The notes below the pieces were generated by a model. It did no database searches. It was not told the DNA's origin and saw only the letters and a program-made list of their open reading frames with translations. From assembly GCA_000996025.1 (NCBI GenBank), contig LBYF01000014.1, forward strand, positions 1 through 33,267: DNA of 33,267 bases, written 5' to 3'. Source of the stretch: Parcubacteria group bacterium GW2011_GWA2_40_14 (lineage in GTDB: Bacteria; Patescibacteriota; Minisyncoccia; Phycocordibacterales; DATDWN01). How positions within the stretch are numbered: the stretch's first letter is position 1; each line of letters begins with the position of its first letter. The position numbers and the translations under genes were made by a program. Of the stretch, positions 7,760 to 14,700 are shown in pieces.

Positions 7760-10303
7760 ATGTGGATTGTAGATAAATTATTTGGCTCCGATTCTACAAG
7801 GGTTTTGAAGGAAATAAAGCCCATAGTTGAGAGGATAAACGCTCTAGAAGTGTCTATTTCTGCTTTAACTAACGAAGAGCTTAAGTCCAAAACGGAAGAG
7901 TTTAAAAAAAGAATTGTCCAAGGTCAGACCTTGGATGACATCTTACCCGAAGCGTTCGCAGTGGTGAGAGAAACTGCTAAACGCACTCTTGGCGAAAGAC
8001 CTTTTGACGTGCAACTTATGGGAGGAATCATTTTACACCGTGGCTCTATTGCCGAGATGCGAACAGGAGAAGGTAAAACACTTGTTGCAACCATGCCTAT
8101 TTATCTGAATGCGTTGACAGGGAAAGGTGTTCATTTGGTTACAGTCAACGATTATCTATCCAGATTGCATGGAGTTTTAATGGGCCAAATCTATTCTTTT
8201 CTTGGTCTTTCTGTTGGAATTATAAATCATGACGAATCTTTCTTGTATGATCCCACTCATACGGAGTTAGATAAAAAAAGAGATGAAACCGGTACTTTTA
8301 AGATTTTTAACGAATTCCTCCGTCCAGTTTCTCGGCGACAAGCTTATCAGGCAGATATCACATACGGTACAAATAACCAATTCGGTTTTGATTATTTGTA
8401 TGACAACATTGAATATGAAGAAGGAAGACTTCGTCAAAGGGAATACAACTATGCAATTGTTGATGAAGTGGACTCTATTTTGATAGATGAAGCTCGTACA
8501 CCACTTATTATTTCCGCACCGGCCGGAGATTCCGAGGATTTGTACCAGAAGTTTGCTGATATTGCCACAAAACTAGAAAAAGGCGAGCACTATACTGTAG
8601 ATGAAAAGTTTAAAACCGTGTCCCTATCCGACTCTGGCATAAGTTTTGTGGAAAAAATTCTTGGGATTGATAATATCTACACCGAAAAAGGTGTCAAATT
8701 TGTCCATCATTTGGAAACTGCTGTCAGAGCAGCCGCCCTTTTTCATAAAGACAAGGAATATGTGATTAAGGACGGCGAAGTAATTATAGTAGATGAATTC
8801 ACTGGTCGCCTTCAGCCCGGGAGGCGTTGGTCCGAGGGTCTGCATCAGGCCGTTGAAGCAAAAGAAAGGGTTCCAATCCAGAAAGAATCAAGAACATTTG
8901 CTTCTATTACTTTTCAAAATTATTTTCGGCTCTATAAAAAACTTTCTGGTATGACTGGTACGGCTACTACTTCTTCTGAAGAATTCTACAAAGTATATGG
9001 ACTACATACTGTGACAGTTCCTACCAATAAACCCATAAACCGAAAAGACCACAACGACCTTATTTTTCAAACAGAACCAGGAAAGTTTAAAGCAATAAGT
9101 CAGGAAGTTAAAGCCAGACATTTGATTGGTCAGCCTGTTCTCATTGGTACTGTTTCAATTGAAAAAAACGAATTGCTTTCCGAATACTTGCGCGCCGAAG
9201 GTATTCCTCACGAAATACTAAATGCCAAAAACCACACCAGGGAAGGGGAAATAATTGCCCAAGCTGGAAGAAAAAGTGCCGTAACTATTGCTACAAACAT
9301 GGCTGGTCGTGGAGTGGATGTAAAACTTGGTGGAAGTCCGGGAACACCCGAAGAATATGAAAAAGTAAAGTCTGTAGGTGGACTTTTTGTTCTTGGTACA
9401 GAACGTCATGATGCCAGGAGAATAGATAATCAGCTCCGTGGAAGATCAGGCAGGCAGGGCGACCCAGGAGAGACTCAGTTTTTTGTTTCACTTGACGATC
9501 ATCTCATGCGAGTTTTTGGCGGGGACTCCATAAAAAACATGATGGGACGACTTGGTATAAAAGAAGATGAGCCGATCCAAAACAGAATGATTACCAATTC
9601 TCTGGAGAGTGCCCAGCAAAAAATAGAAGGATTCAATTTTGACACTCGTAAGCATGTACTGGAGTTTGACGATGTTTTAAACTTTCAAAGAAAGATAATG
9701 TACAGTCGTCGTCGAGAAATTCTGACTGGACCAGATGACGCCGTTAAAAGTTATGTTCTAGGACTTTACACAGAGGCAGAAGGTGAAAATGCCGCAGGCA
9801 AATTAACATTAGGCGAAGCTACGACAGAGCGAGCTACGACAGCGCTAGCTATGACAGCAACATTGCGCCGAGTTATTCTCCAAACCATAGATATGTTTTG
9901 GACAGAGCACTTGGAGACCATGGACTACATGAGGTCGTCAGTAAATTTGCGCGCCTATGGACAAAGAGATCCCCTAGTTGAATACAAGCGTGAAGGTCTC
10001 CAGCTTTTCAAAACCATGGAAATATCCATTGGTCAGGAAATTTTAAAACTTATTCTACAGATACAGGCAAGCGGAGTGGCTTCTACCGAACCTGTGAGAC
10101 TTACTGAAACCAGAGAGGGGGCAGAAAGTCTTACAGCCGAAGGACAAATGGCTTCTCAAAGGGAAACTCCTCGAACTGCAGATGGAGAAAAGATAGGTAG
10201 AAATGACCCATGCTTCTGCGGCTCGGGCAAAAAGTATAAAAAATGCGGAGAATTGAACACAGAAGAACATAATCGTATAATGGCACAGAAAAACTTCCAA
10301 TAA
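7760..10303 (+). CDS. secA: Protein translocase ATPase SecA
   Basis: The 847-residue motor drives unfolded secretory proteins through SecYEG. Visible are the Walker A MRTGEGKT (about residues 100-107), the DEAD-box-like VDEVDSILIDEARTPL (about 233-248), the TGTATTSSEEF and TNMAGRGVD motifs of the second nucleotide-binding fold, and RGRSGRQGDPG. The C-terminal zinc tail is RNDPCFCGSGKKYKKCGE, in which the usual fourth ligand (His or Cys after the third Cys) is Gly. Compared with E. coli SecA, the helical wing domain before the conserved WxEHLxxMDYxR segment is reduced to about 50 residues and includes a degenerate tandem repeat (9818-9860). A -10 TAAAAT at 7745-7750 lies 9 bp before the ATG, so the leader is very short. 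Confidence 0.96.
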   Translation: MWIVDKLFGSDSTRVLKEIKPIVERINALEVSISALTNEELKSKTEEFKKRIVQGQTLDDILPEAFAVVRETAKRTLGERPFDVQLMGGIILHRGSIAEMRTGEGKTLVATMPIYLNALTGKGVHLVTVNDYLSRLHGVLMGQIYSFLGLSVGIINHDESFLYDPTHTELDKKRDETGTFKIFNEFLRPVSRRQAYQADITYGTNNQFGFDYLYDNIEYEEGRLRQREYNYAIVDEVDSILIDEARTPLIISAPAGDSEDLYQKFADIATKLEKGEHYTVDEKFKTVSLSDSGISFVEKILGIDNIYTEKGVKFVHHLETAVRAAALFHKDKEYVIKDGEVIIVDEFTGRLQPGRRWSEGLHQAVEAKERVPIQKESRTFASITFQNYFRLYKKLSGMTGTATTSSEEFYKVYGLHTVTVPTNKPINRKDHNDLIFQTEPGKFKAISQEVKARHLIGQPVLIGTVSIEKNELLSEYLRAEGIPHEILNAKNHTREGEIIAQAGRKSAVTIATNMAGRGVDVKLGGSPGTPEEYEKVKSVGGLFVLGTERHDARRIDNQLRGRSGRQGDPGETQFFVSLDDHLMRVFGGDSIKNMMGRLGIKEDEPIQNRMITNSLESAQQKIEGFNFDTRKHVLEFDDVLNFQRKIMYSRRREILTGPDDAVKSYVLGLYTEAEGENAAGKLTLGEATTERATTALAMTATLRRVILQTIDMFWTEHLETMDYMRSSVNLRAYGQRDPLVEYKREGLQLFKTMEISIGQEILKLILQIQASGVASTEPVRLTETREGAESLTAEGQMASQRETPRTADGEKIGRNDPCFCGSGKKYKKCGELNTEEHNRIMAQKNFQ

Positions 10304-10325
10304 GTTTTTATCAAATGTACTATCT

Positions 10326-10835
10326 ATGGAAATAAAATCGCAGTTTGACCATAAGGGAAAAACATATAAGATCACTTATATAGATGGTATACCTAAAATC
10401 GAGACAGATCCGAGTATTCTAGATGGTGTACATTCTTATTGTTTTTATAACAACAAACTCGTTATTGTTGGTCATGGAAAGGATAATAATTGGACACCAC
10501 CAGGAGGAGCTATTGAAAAAGGAGAAACATACGAAGAAGCTTCCATAAGAGAAATCAAAGAAGAGTCAAATATGAAAGTTCTCCATCAAGAATGTATTGG
10601 TTATCAAGATGTTGAAATACCAGAAGAAAATAGAACAATAAGACAATTTAGAATGTTTTGTATAGTTGAACCCTATGGAGATTTTGAATCTGATCCTGAC
10701 GGAGATATTTTAGAAATAAAATTGATTGATCCAAAAGACTACAAAAAATACATTAAATGGGCAGAAATAGGAGACCATCTTATGAAAAGAGCGTTGGAGA
10801 TTCAAACATTCTTACAGAGGTCTCACCTCACATAA
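10326..10835 (+). CDS. NUDIX hydrolase
   Basis: A 169-residue protein with a Nudix box, PPGGAIEKGETYEEASIREI followed by KEESNM (about residues 58-84), matching GX5EX7REUXEEXXU. Nudix enzymes cleave nucleoside diphosphates linked to another group; candidate substrates are oxidised nucleotides, nucleotide sugars or dinucleotides. The segment before the box (YCFYNNKLVIVGHGKDNNW) forms the usual first strands. It starts 22 bp after the secA stop and is probably co-transcribed with it. Substrate not predictable. Confidence 0.85.
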   Translation: MEIKSQFDHKGKTYKITYIDGIPKIETDPSILDGVHSYCFYNNKLVIVGHGKDNNWTPPGGAIEKGETYEEASIREIKEESNMKVLHQECIGYQDVEIPEENRTIRQFRMFCIVEPYGDFESDPDGDILEIKLIDPKDYKKYIKWAEIGDHLMKRALEIQTFLQRSHLT

Positions 10836-10878
10836 GTAAGATTAGTTTGTTCGTTCATTCTCAATTACCTGTTAGTAC

Positions 10879-10972
10879 AAAACTCAACGATCGTTTCATT
10901 TTGTATTATTCGATATATTATTCTACTCTAATTATATAGATTGTGTATAAAAAACCACGATCGTTGAGTTTT
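10879..10972. promoter_or_regulatory. Paired operator-like sites upstream of the PaaX-like gene
   Basis: AAAACTCAACGATCG at 10879-10893 recurs in inverted orientation at 10958-10972. Each arm contains the self-complementary ACGATCGT core or its CGATCG centre. The right arm abuts the -10 (TATGAT, 10977-10982) of the PaaX-like gene, a position suited to autoregulation. Confidence 0.5.
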
Positions 10973-10988
10973 ATGCTATGATATGAAT

Positions 10989-11528
10989 ATGCGAAGTGGT
11001 ATTGATTTCAAAAAAGCTATTTTAATGACAGTTGCTACCGCGGGGATTTTAGCTGTGGCGGTACTTGCGCCTAACGCGCTTCAGGTTCTGAAGCCGTTTT
11101 TGAAAAATAAGAAAAAATATAGTCTGAAATATTATTTGAATCAAAAAGCTCAGAAGCTTGTAGAAGATGGTTTGCTTAAAGTAGAAACTAAAAATAACAA
11201 ACAGTACGTTTCATTAACCAAAGAAGGGGAACGTGTGCTCATGTACCATCAAATTAAAGAGAAAAAAAATTATCATTGGGACGGCAAGTGGCGTGTTGTT
11301 ATTTTTGATGTATGGGAAAATAGTCGATACAAAAGAGATTTATTACGGAATGAAATAAAAGATTTTGGATTTGTTCAACTTCAGCGCAGTGTTTGGATTT
11401 ATCCGTACGAATGTGCTGAATTTATTGAACTTTTAAAAACAGATTTATCTTTTGGTAAGAATATTAGGTACATGGTAGTAGAAAGTTTGGATTATGACCA
11501 GAATCTGCGAAAGATTTTTAATTTGTAA
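10989..11528 (+). CDS. PaaX/Cas2-fold transcriptional regulator-like protein
   Basis: About 179 residues. A hydrophobic stretch near the N terminus (ILMTVATAGILAVAVLAP) and a winged-helix-like region (YYLNQKAQKLVEDGLLKVET, LTKEGERVL) precede a ferredoxin-like domain with WRVVIFDVWENSRYKRDLLRNEI and GFVQLQRSVWIYPYECAEFI, the signature of the PaaX middle domain that automatic pipelines often label Cas2. There is no CRISPR array or other cas gene, so regulation of transcription is more likely. The -10 at 10977-10982 places transcription start at the second ATG (10989), so I prefer that start over 10983. The paired ACGATCGT sites upstream may be its operator. Confidence 0.7.
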   Translation: MRSGIDFKKAILMTVATAGILAVAVLAPNALQVLKPFLKNKKKYSLKYYLNQKAQKLVEDGLLKVETKNNKQYVSLTKEGERVLMYHQIKEKKNYHWDGKWRVVIFDVWENSRYKRDLLRNEIKDFGFVQLQRSVWIYPYECAEFIELLKTDLSFGKNIRYMVVESLDYDQNLRKIFNL

Positions 11529-11652
11529 CTATGCTATAAAACAAAGCGGTCGTTTCTTTTTATAGTATAATTAGTTTGAGTTAATTTTATATTTTTTTCA
11601 TAATCTTATGTGAGATTTTTATATTTGTTTGAAATATGGTATTTTATAGTAT

Positions 11653-12027
11653 ATGAAAAAGTATTTATATGTCGCTATTGGTATATTGGTTATTGTGGGA
11701 GTGGTGTGGCTTATTGTCACTCCGGGAAAGCCGGGGAAGTACGATGACTTTGCCAAGTGTATAAAAGATGCAGAGGTGACATTTTACGGAGCTTTTTGGT
11801 GTAAGTATTGCCGGTCGCAGAAAGCCCTTTTCGGCAAGTCAGCCAAATATCTGCCATATGTAGAATGCTCAACTCCAGACAGCAGAGGTCAGTTACAGGT
11901 TTGTATAGATGCAGGCATAAAAATATATCCGACATGGCAGTTTGGCTCAAGTACCGCGGACCGCATTACTGATGTAATAGAACTAGTAGACCTTGCGGAC
12001 AAAACAAGTTGTCAATTACCAGAATAA
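11653..12027 (+). CDS. Membrane-anchored thioredoxin-like protein
   Basis: A 124-residue protein with one N-terminal membrane anchor (residues 5-24) and an extracytoplasmic thioredoxin-like domain containing the redox motif WCKYC in FYGAFWCKYCRSQKALFG (about residues 45-62), with two further cysteines in VECSTPDSRGQLQVC and a cis-Pro-like KIYPTWQF. The sequence resembles the thioredoxin domain fused to VKOR proteins in other bacteria. It is followed after 1 bp by dsbB, so it probably acts as the disulfide donor recharged by DsbB. An extended -10 (TGG-TATTTT, 11637-11645) lies 7 bp before the ATG, implying a leaderless mRNA. Confidence 0.85.
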   Translation: MKKYLYVAIGILVIVGVVWLIVTPGKPGKYDDFAKCIKDAEVTFYGAFWCKYCRSQKALFGKSAKYLPYVECSTPDSRGQLQVCIDAGIKIYPTWQFGSSTADRITDVIELVDLADKTSCQLPE

Positions 12028-12028
12028 A

Positions 12029-12583
12029 ATGATGCTGTTTATACAAACTTACATCACCTCTTTTGTAACTACTATTACCCTTATATCCCACATTGTATTT
12101 ATTGTTGGGTTGTTACTTTTGATTGTCCACAAAAACTTTAGAACGTGGGTGTATGATTTTGTATATAAACAGGTTCTTCTCCTTTTGTTTTTGACTTCAC
12201 TTTCTGCTGTGATAGGTAGCTTGGCATACTCAAATATTTTGGGATTTCCTCCGTGCGAGCTCTGCTGGATACAGCGCATATTTATGTATCCGCAAGTAAT
12301 TCTTGTCTTTATGGCCATGATTAAGCGAGACAAAAATATAGTGGATTATCTTTTACCACTCTCCATCATCGGCGCTCTGGTTTCTCTCTATCAGTCACTA
12401 ACAAGTTGGGGGTATTTCACCTCACTTCTGGGTTGCACTTCGGCAGGTGGAGCATGTTCCAAGGTATATGTCCTTGAGTACGGCTATATCACTATACCGT
12501 TTATGGCATTTACAGTCTTTGTCTATCTCATAGTAATCTCTATTATTTACTACAAAGCAAAAAAAGAAGTTCTAACTATATAA
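12029..12583 (+). CDS. dsbB: DsbB-family disulfide oxidoreductase
   Basis: About 184 residues with membrane segments near residues 9-32, 45-65, 78-95 and 150-175. The first extracytoplasmic CxxC is in PPCELCWIQRIFMYPQ (family signature CxLCxxQR), and the second cysteine pair is in LGCTSAGGACSKVY. DsbB passes electrons from a periplasmic thioredoxin-like partner to quinones, forming disulfides de novo. The ATG at 12029 (or 12032) follows the stop of the thioredoxin-like gene by one base, so the two are translated from one message. An earlier TTG at 11993 lies inside the upstream gene and is unlikely to be the start. Confidence 0.88.
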   Translation: MMLFIQTYITSFVTTITLISHIVFIVGLLLLIVHKNFRTWVYDFVYKQVLLLLFLTSLSAVIGSLAYSNILGFPPCELCWIQRIFMYPQVILVFMAMIKRDKNIVDYLLPLSIIGALVSLYQSLTSWGYFTSLLGCTSAGGACSKVYVLEYGYITIPFMAFTVFVYLIVISIIYYKAKKEVLTI

Positions 12584-12605
12584 GCTAGGGAAGGAGAGCA
12601 GTATC

Positions 12606-12692
12606 ATGCTCACAATGATGAGTACGCAAATTAATCTCCAGACGATTTGGATTGTTTTTTTGTTCTTTTTCTGGAATAACATGGTAGAATAG
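12606..12692 (+). CDS. Possible 28-aa membrane peptide
   Basis: An ATG at 12606 follows a good ribosome-binding sequence (GGAAGGAG, 12590-12597) and opens a 28-codon frame beginning MLTMMSTQINLQTIW and continuing with a hydrophobic run IVFLFFFW, ended by TAG. It could be a one-pass membrane peptide made from the dsbB message. No homolog is recognised. The end overlaps the putative -10 of the next gene. Translation is uncertain. Confidence 0.35.
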   Translation: MLTMMSTQINLQTIWIVFLFFFWNNMVE

Positions 12693-12695
12693 TTA

Positions 12696-12769
12696 AAAGT
12701 TCGTAAAGTTATAAAGTTCATAAAGTGAATTCATATTCAACTTTAAAAACTTTAAAAACTTTCAACTTT
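12696..12769. repeat. AAAGTT-type imperfect hairpin
   Basis: Left arm 12696-12730 carries spaced AAAGTT units; right arm 12735-12769 carries AACTTT units, the two being roughly 80% complementary around a TCAT loop. It lies in the leader of the FtsB-like gene, just after an extended -10 (TGG-TAGAAT, ending 12690). Confidence 0.55.
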
Positions 12770-12781
12770 ATAAACTCTAGT

Positions 12782-13156
12782 ATGCTTGATTTCCAACAAA
12801 AACGCAAGGTACGGGCATTTCTTTACCACCCAGTGACACTGGTAACCCTTTTTATTATTGTTGTATTTTTTCTCCATTCTACATGGGTAGTCTATGAAAA
12901 AAAGCGTGAAAGTGAACAAAACAAAAATATATCTTTGGCCAATGTAAATCTACTTAGGGCACACGATGTAGAACTTTCTTCTCGGATTGACCGACTTAAA
13001 ACGGACTCTGGTATAGAAGAAGAGATTCGGTCAAAATTTACCGTGGCAAAAAACAATGAAAATATGGTAATAGTAGTGGAAGAAAAAGAAACAAGTGCTT
13101 CCAGCACATCTCAAACAGGTGGATTTTGGCGAAAATTATCAGATTTCTTTTTTTGA
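12782..13156 (+). CDS. FtsB/DivIC-like septum formation protein
   Basis: A 124-residue single-pass protein: short cytoplasmic start (MLDFQQKRKVRAFLYHP), membrane segment (about residues 17-36), then a coiled coil (EKKRESEQNKNISLANVNLL through DRLKTDSGIEEEIRSKF) that ends in the FtsB-type block GIEEEIRSKFTVAKNNENMV. This architecture belongs to FtsB/DivIC, which links early and late divisome parts. I chose the ATG at 12782; the in-frame ATG at 12725 would add 19 residues coded by the AAAGTT hairpin. The tail is Ser/Thr-rich and ends in FFF. Confidence 0.7.
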   Translation: MLDFQQKRKVRAFLYHPVTLVTLFIIVVFFLHSTWVVYEKKRESEQNKNISLANVNLLRAHDVELSSRIDRLKTDSGIEEEIRSKFTVAKNNENMVIVVEEKETSASSTSQTGGFWRKLSDFFF

Positions 13157-13164
13157 TAAGAGCT

Positions 13165-13172
13165 GGTATAAT
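13165..13172 (+). promoter_or_regulatory. Extended -10 of the glutaredoxin gene
   Basis: TGG followed by TATAAT (13167-13172) just after the FtsB-like stop codon; the predicted 5' leader is about 12 nt. Confidence 0.55.
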
Positions 13173-13190
13173 ACTGAAACACTAAAAAAT

Positions 13191-13424
13191 ATGAAAGTAA
13201 CTATTTATTCCACTCCAACCTGCCACTTTTGCAGTATGGCCAAAGAGTATTTCAAAGCAAATAGTATACCGTATGAGGAGTTTGATGTAGCTTCCAACAT
13301 GGAAAAAAGGAAGGAAATGATGGAAAAATCCGGCCAGCTCGGCGTACCTGTCATTCTGGTTGGTGACAAAGTGGTCGTCGGTTTTGACAGACCGAAGTTA
13401 GCTCAGTTGCTTGATATAAAATAG
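13191..13424 (+). CDS. Glutaredoxin-like protein
   Basis: A 77-residue glutaredoxin/NrdH-type protein: beta strand MKVTIYSTPTC, redox motif CHFC (residues 11-14), and the cis-proline block GVPVILVGDKVVVGFD typical of the family. No signal peptide, so it acts in the cytoplasm, reducing disulfides or glutathione-type mixed disulfides; the physiological reductant is not evident. The ATG at 13191 has its own promoter inside the intergenic gap, and an in-frame upstream extension to 13095 overlaps the FtsB-like gene and is unlikely. Confidence 0.88.
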   Translation: MKVTIYSTPTCHFCSMAKEYFKANSIPYEEFDVASNMEKRKEMMEKSGQLGVPVILVGDKVVVGFDRPKLAQLLDIK

Positions 13425-13437
13425 AACAGTATTGTTC

Positions 13438-13467
13438 TTGTACAAAGTATAGGTTCTATTATATAAT
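13438..13467 (+). promoter_or_regulatory. Promoter giving a leaderless GTG-start mRNA
   Basis: TTGTAC, 18-bp spacer, TATAAT (13462-13467), then 6 bp to the GTG at 13474. A small palindrome, AGAACA with TGTTCT (13423-13438 region), overlaps the -35. Confidence 0.6.
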
Positions 13468-13473
13468 AGGACG

Positions 13474-14106
13474 GTGGATAAACCCAGATTAACTGAAAAA
13501 GAAATTCAAACTATAATTTCTCTAAGAAAAAGAGGTCATACTTTATCTGAAATAAGGAAGTCTGTACCAAAAGGAAAAAGTACTATTTCAAAGTACATTC
13601 AGGGCGTAGTTCCTTATAAGAAATTCGAAGCTGTTTTAGCTTCAAAACAAAATGGTTCAAGAACAAAACGACAAGCAGTTGCAGATTGGAAAACAGCTAG
13701 TAATTTTATTACTAATAAATTGGGTATAATTAATGAAAGAGATTTTATACTAATGGCTGGTATGCTTTACTGGGGAGAAGGAAGTAAAACATTTGATTTA
13801 GCTATAATTAACACAGACCCAGCTCTTTTACGAATATTCATTAAAGGATTATATGCAATGAATGTGCCGAAAGAATATATAAAAATAAGTCTCAGATTAT
13901 TTGGGGATTTAGATGAAACAGAATCAATACATTTTTGGTTGAAGGAATTGAATTTAAATAGAAATCAGTTAGTTTCGATAAATTGGTTAAAAGGCAAAAA
14001 GAAAGGTAAATTGCTATACGGTATGTGTCGTTTGAGAGTCAAGCGTGGAGCATTGTATTTCAAACAACTTATCAGTATGATAAATCTGTTTAAGAAGCTG
14101 CCGTAG
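13474..14106 (+). CDS. HTH protein with homing-endonuclease-like domain
   Basis: 210 residues from a GTG start fixed by the promoter 6 bp upstream. Residues 6-45 form a helix-turn-helix of the resolvase/recombinase type (LTEKEIQTIISLRKRGHTLS, then KSTISKYIQG). Residues 85-205 contain LMAGMLYWGEGSK and INTDPALLRIFIKGLYAMN, resembling the LAGLIDADG fold with an acidic residue in the first motif, and KISLRLFGDLDETESIHFWL. It could be a DNA-binding endonuclease or a domesticated relative. The last four codons (AAG CTG CCG TAG) extend 10 bp into tRNA-Arg(CCT), an unusual arrangement that suggests the gene came in at the tRNA 5' end. Family assignment is tentative. Confidence 0.6.
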   Translation: MDKPRLTEKEIQTIISLRKRGHTLSEIRKSVPKGKSTISKYIQGVVPYKKFEAVLASKQNGSRTKRQAVADWKTASNFITNKLGIINERDFILMAGMLYWGEGSKTFDLAIINTDPALLRIFIKGLYAMNVPKEYIKISLRLFGDLDETESIHFWLKELNLNRNQLVSINWLKGKKKGKLLYGMCRLRVKRGALYFKQLISMINLFKKLP

Positions 14107-14168
14107 TTCAACGGATAGAACGAGGAGTTCCTAATTCCTAAATGCAAGTTCAATTCTTGCCGGTGGCA
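14097..14168 (+). tRNA. tRNA-Arg (anticodon CCT)
   Basis: Acceptor stem GCTGCCG with CGGTGGC (two wobble pairs), D stem GTTC with GAAC, anticodon stem AGGAG with TTCCT and loop TTCCTAA (anticodon 14130-14132, CCT), T stem GCAAG with CTTGC and loop TTCAATT. The discriminator is A at 14168; CCA is not encoded. The first 10 bases are also the end of the upstream reading frame. Confidence 0.9.
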
Positions 14169-14211
14169 CTAGTGTTTTGATTTTTTTGGTCGTTTTTGTT
14201 AGTATACACTC

Positions 14212-14381
14212 ATGTCACCAGAAGAAAATGAGCTTTTGAGGAAAAATATTGCTCTTACGGAAGATACCTTATCCAGCCATATGTAAATCAGATAACAGAG
14301 GCGTATGGAGGAGCAAAAAGCACCTTTGACGGCGGATTTTCCGGTTTTTTTGACAGTTTCAAAAAGCAATACGGACAATAA
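14212..14381 (+). pseudogene. Decayed small membrane protein gene
   Basis: The first frame reads MSPEENELLRKNIALTED and stops at 14286 (TAA). A second frame starting within the same region reads PYVNQITEAYGGAKSTFDGG, then FSGFFDSFKKQYGQ and a stop at 14379-14381. Together they look like the two ends of a small protein with a MSPEENELLRKN head and a C-terminal soluble tail, with the central hydrophobic part deleted and the frame shifted at about 14270. The head pattern resembles small membrane proteins I associate with Parcubacteria, from memory. An extended -10 (TGT-TAGTAT) ends 6 bp before the ATG, so a promoter persists. Confidence 0.55.
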
Positions 14382-14386
14382 AATAT

Positions 14387-14464
14387 GCCTAGGTAGCTCA
14401 GTTAGTTCAGAGCATTCGCCTGAAGAGCGAAGGGTCGACAGTGCAATTCTGTCCCTAGGCACCA
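14387..14464 (+). tRNA. tRNA-Phe (anticodon GAA)
   Basis: Acceptor GCCTAGG with CCTAGGC, D stem GCTC with GAGC, anticodon stem TTCGC with GCGAA around loop CTGAAGA (anticodon GAA), T stem GACAG with CTGTC around TGCAATT. Discriminator A at 14461 followed by encoded CCA (14462-14464). The final A is also the first base of the ATG of the next frame. Confidence 0.95.
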
Positions 14465-14688
14465 TGAGAAAAATAAAATTTTTTGTGCTTATAGTTGTGA
14501 TAGTATACTTTGTAATCGGAATTGGATTGTATGTTTTAGATATTAACGCAAGGAAATCTTATACAATCTGTGGAATAGATGTTTATGCGGGTTGTTGGCA
14601 AGAGAGAAGCATATACGGCTTTTCAGATGAATCTAAAATTTTTGCGTCATACACTTTCTTGTGGCCTACAATAATAGAAATAAGATGA
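14464..14688 (+). CDS. Small membrane-anchored protein, unknown function
   Basis: A 74-residue frame beginning MRKIKFFVLIVVIVYFVIGI, a single membrane segment, followed by an outside part with three cysteines (YTICGIDVYAGCWQERSIYG) and an aromatic C terminus. The ATG begins on the last base of the encoded CCA of tRNA-Phe, so maturation of the tRNA would destroy this start; expression would need read-through RNA that escapes processing, or a later start such as GTG codons near residue 8 or 12. No family recognised. Confidence 0.5.
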   Translation: MRKIKFFVLIVVIVYFVIGIGLYVLDINARKSYTICGIDVYAGCWQERSIYGFSDESKIFASYTFLWPTIIEIR

Positions 14689-14700
14689 GCCGTTAGTTTA

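Noticed and set aside
7104-7760. Chromosomal replication origin
   Set aside because: Only two DnaA boxes in one palindrome and no dnaA, dnaN or rpmH nearby. Kept as a finding, not annotated as an origin.
10983-11528. Cas2 nuclease of a CRISPR system
   Set aside because: The fold signal matches the PaaX middle domain as well; there is no repeat-spacer array and no other cas gene in the window.
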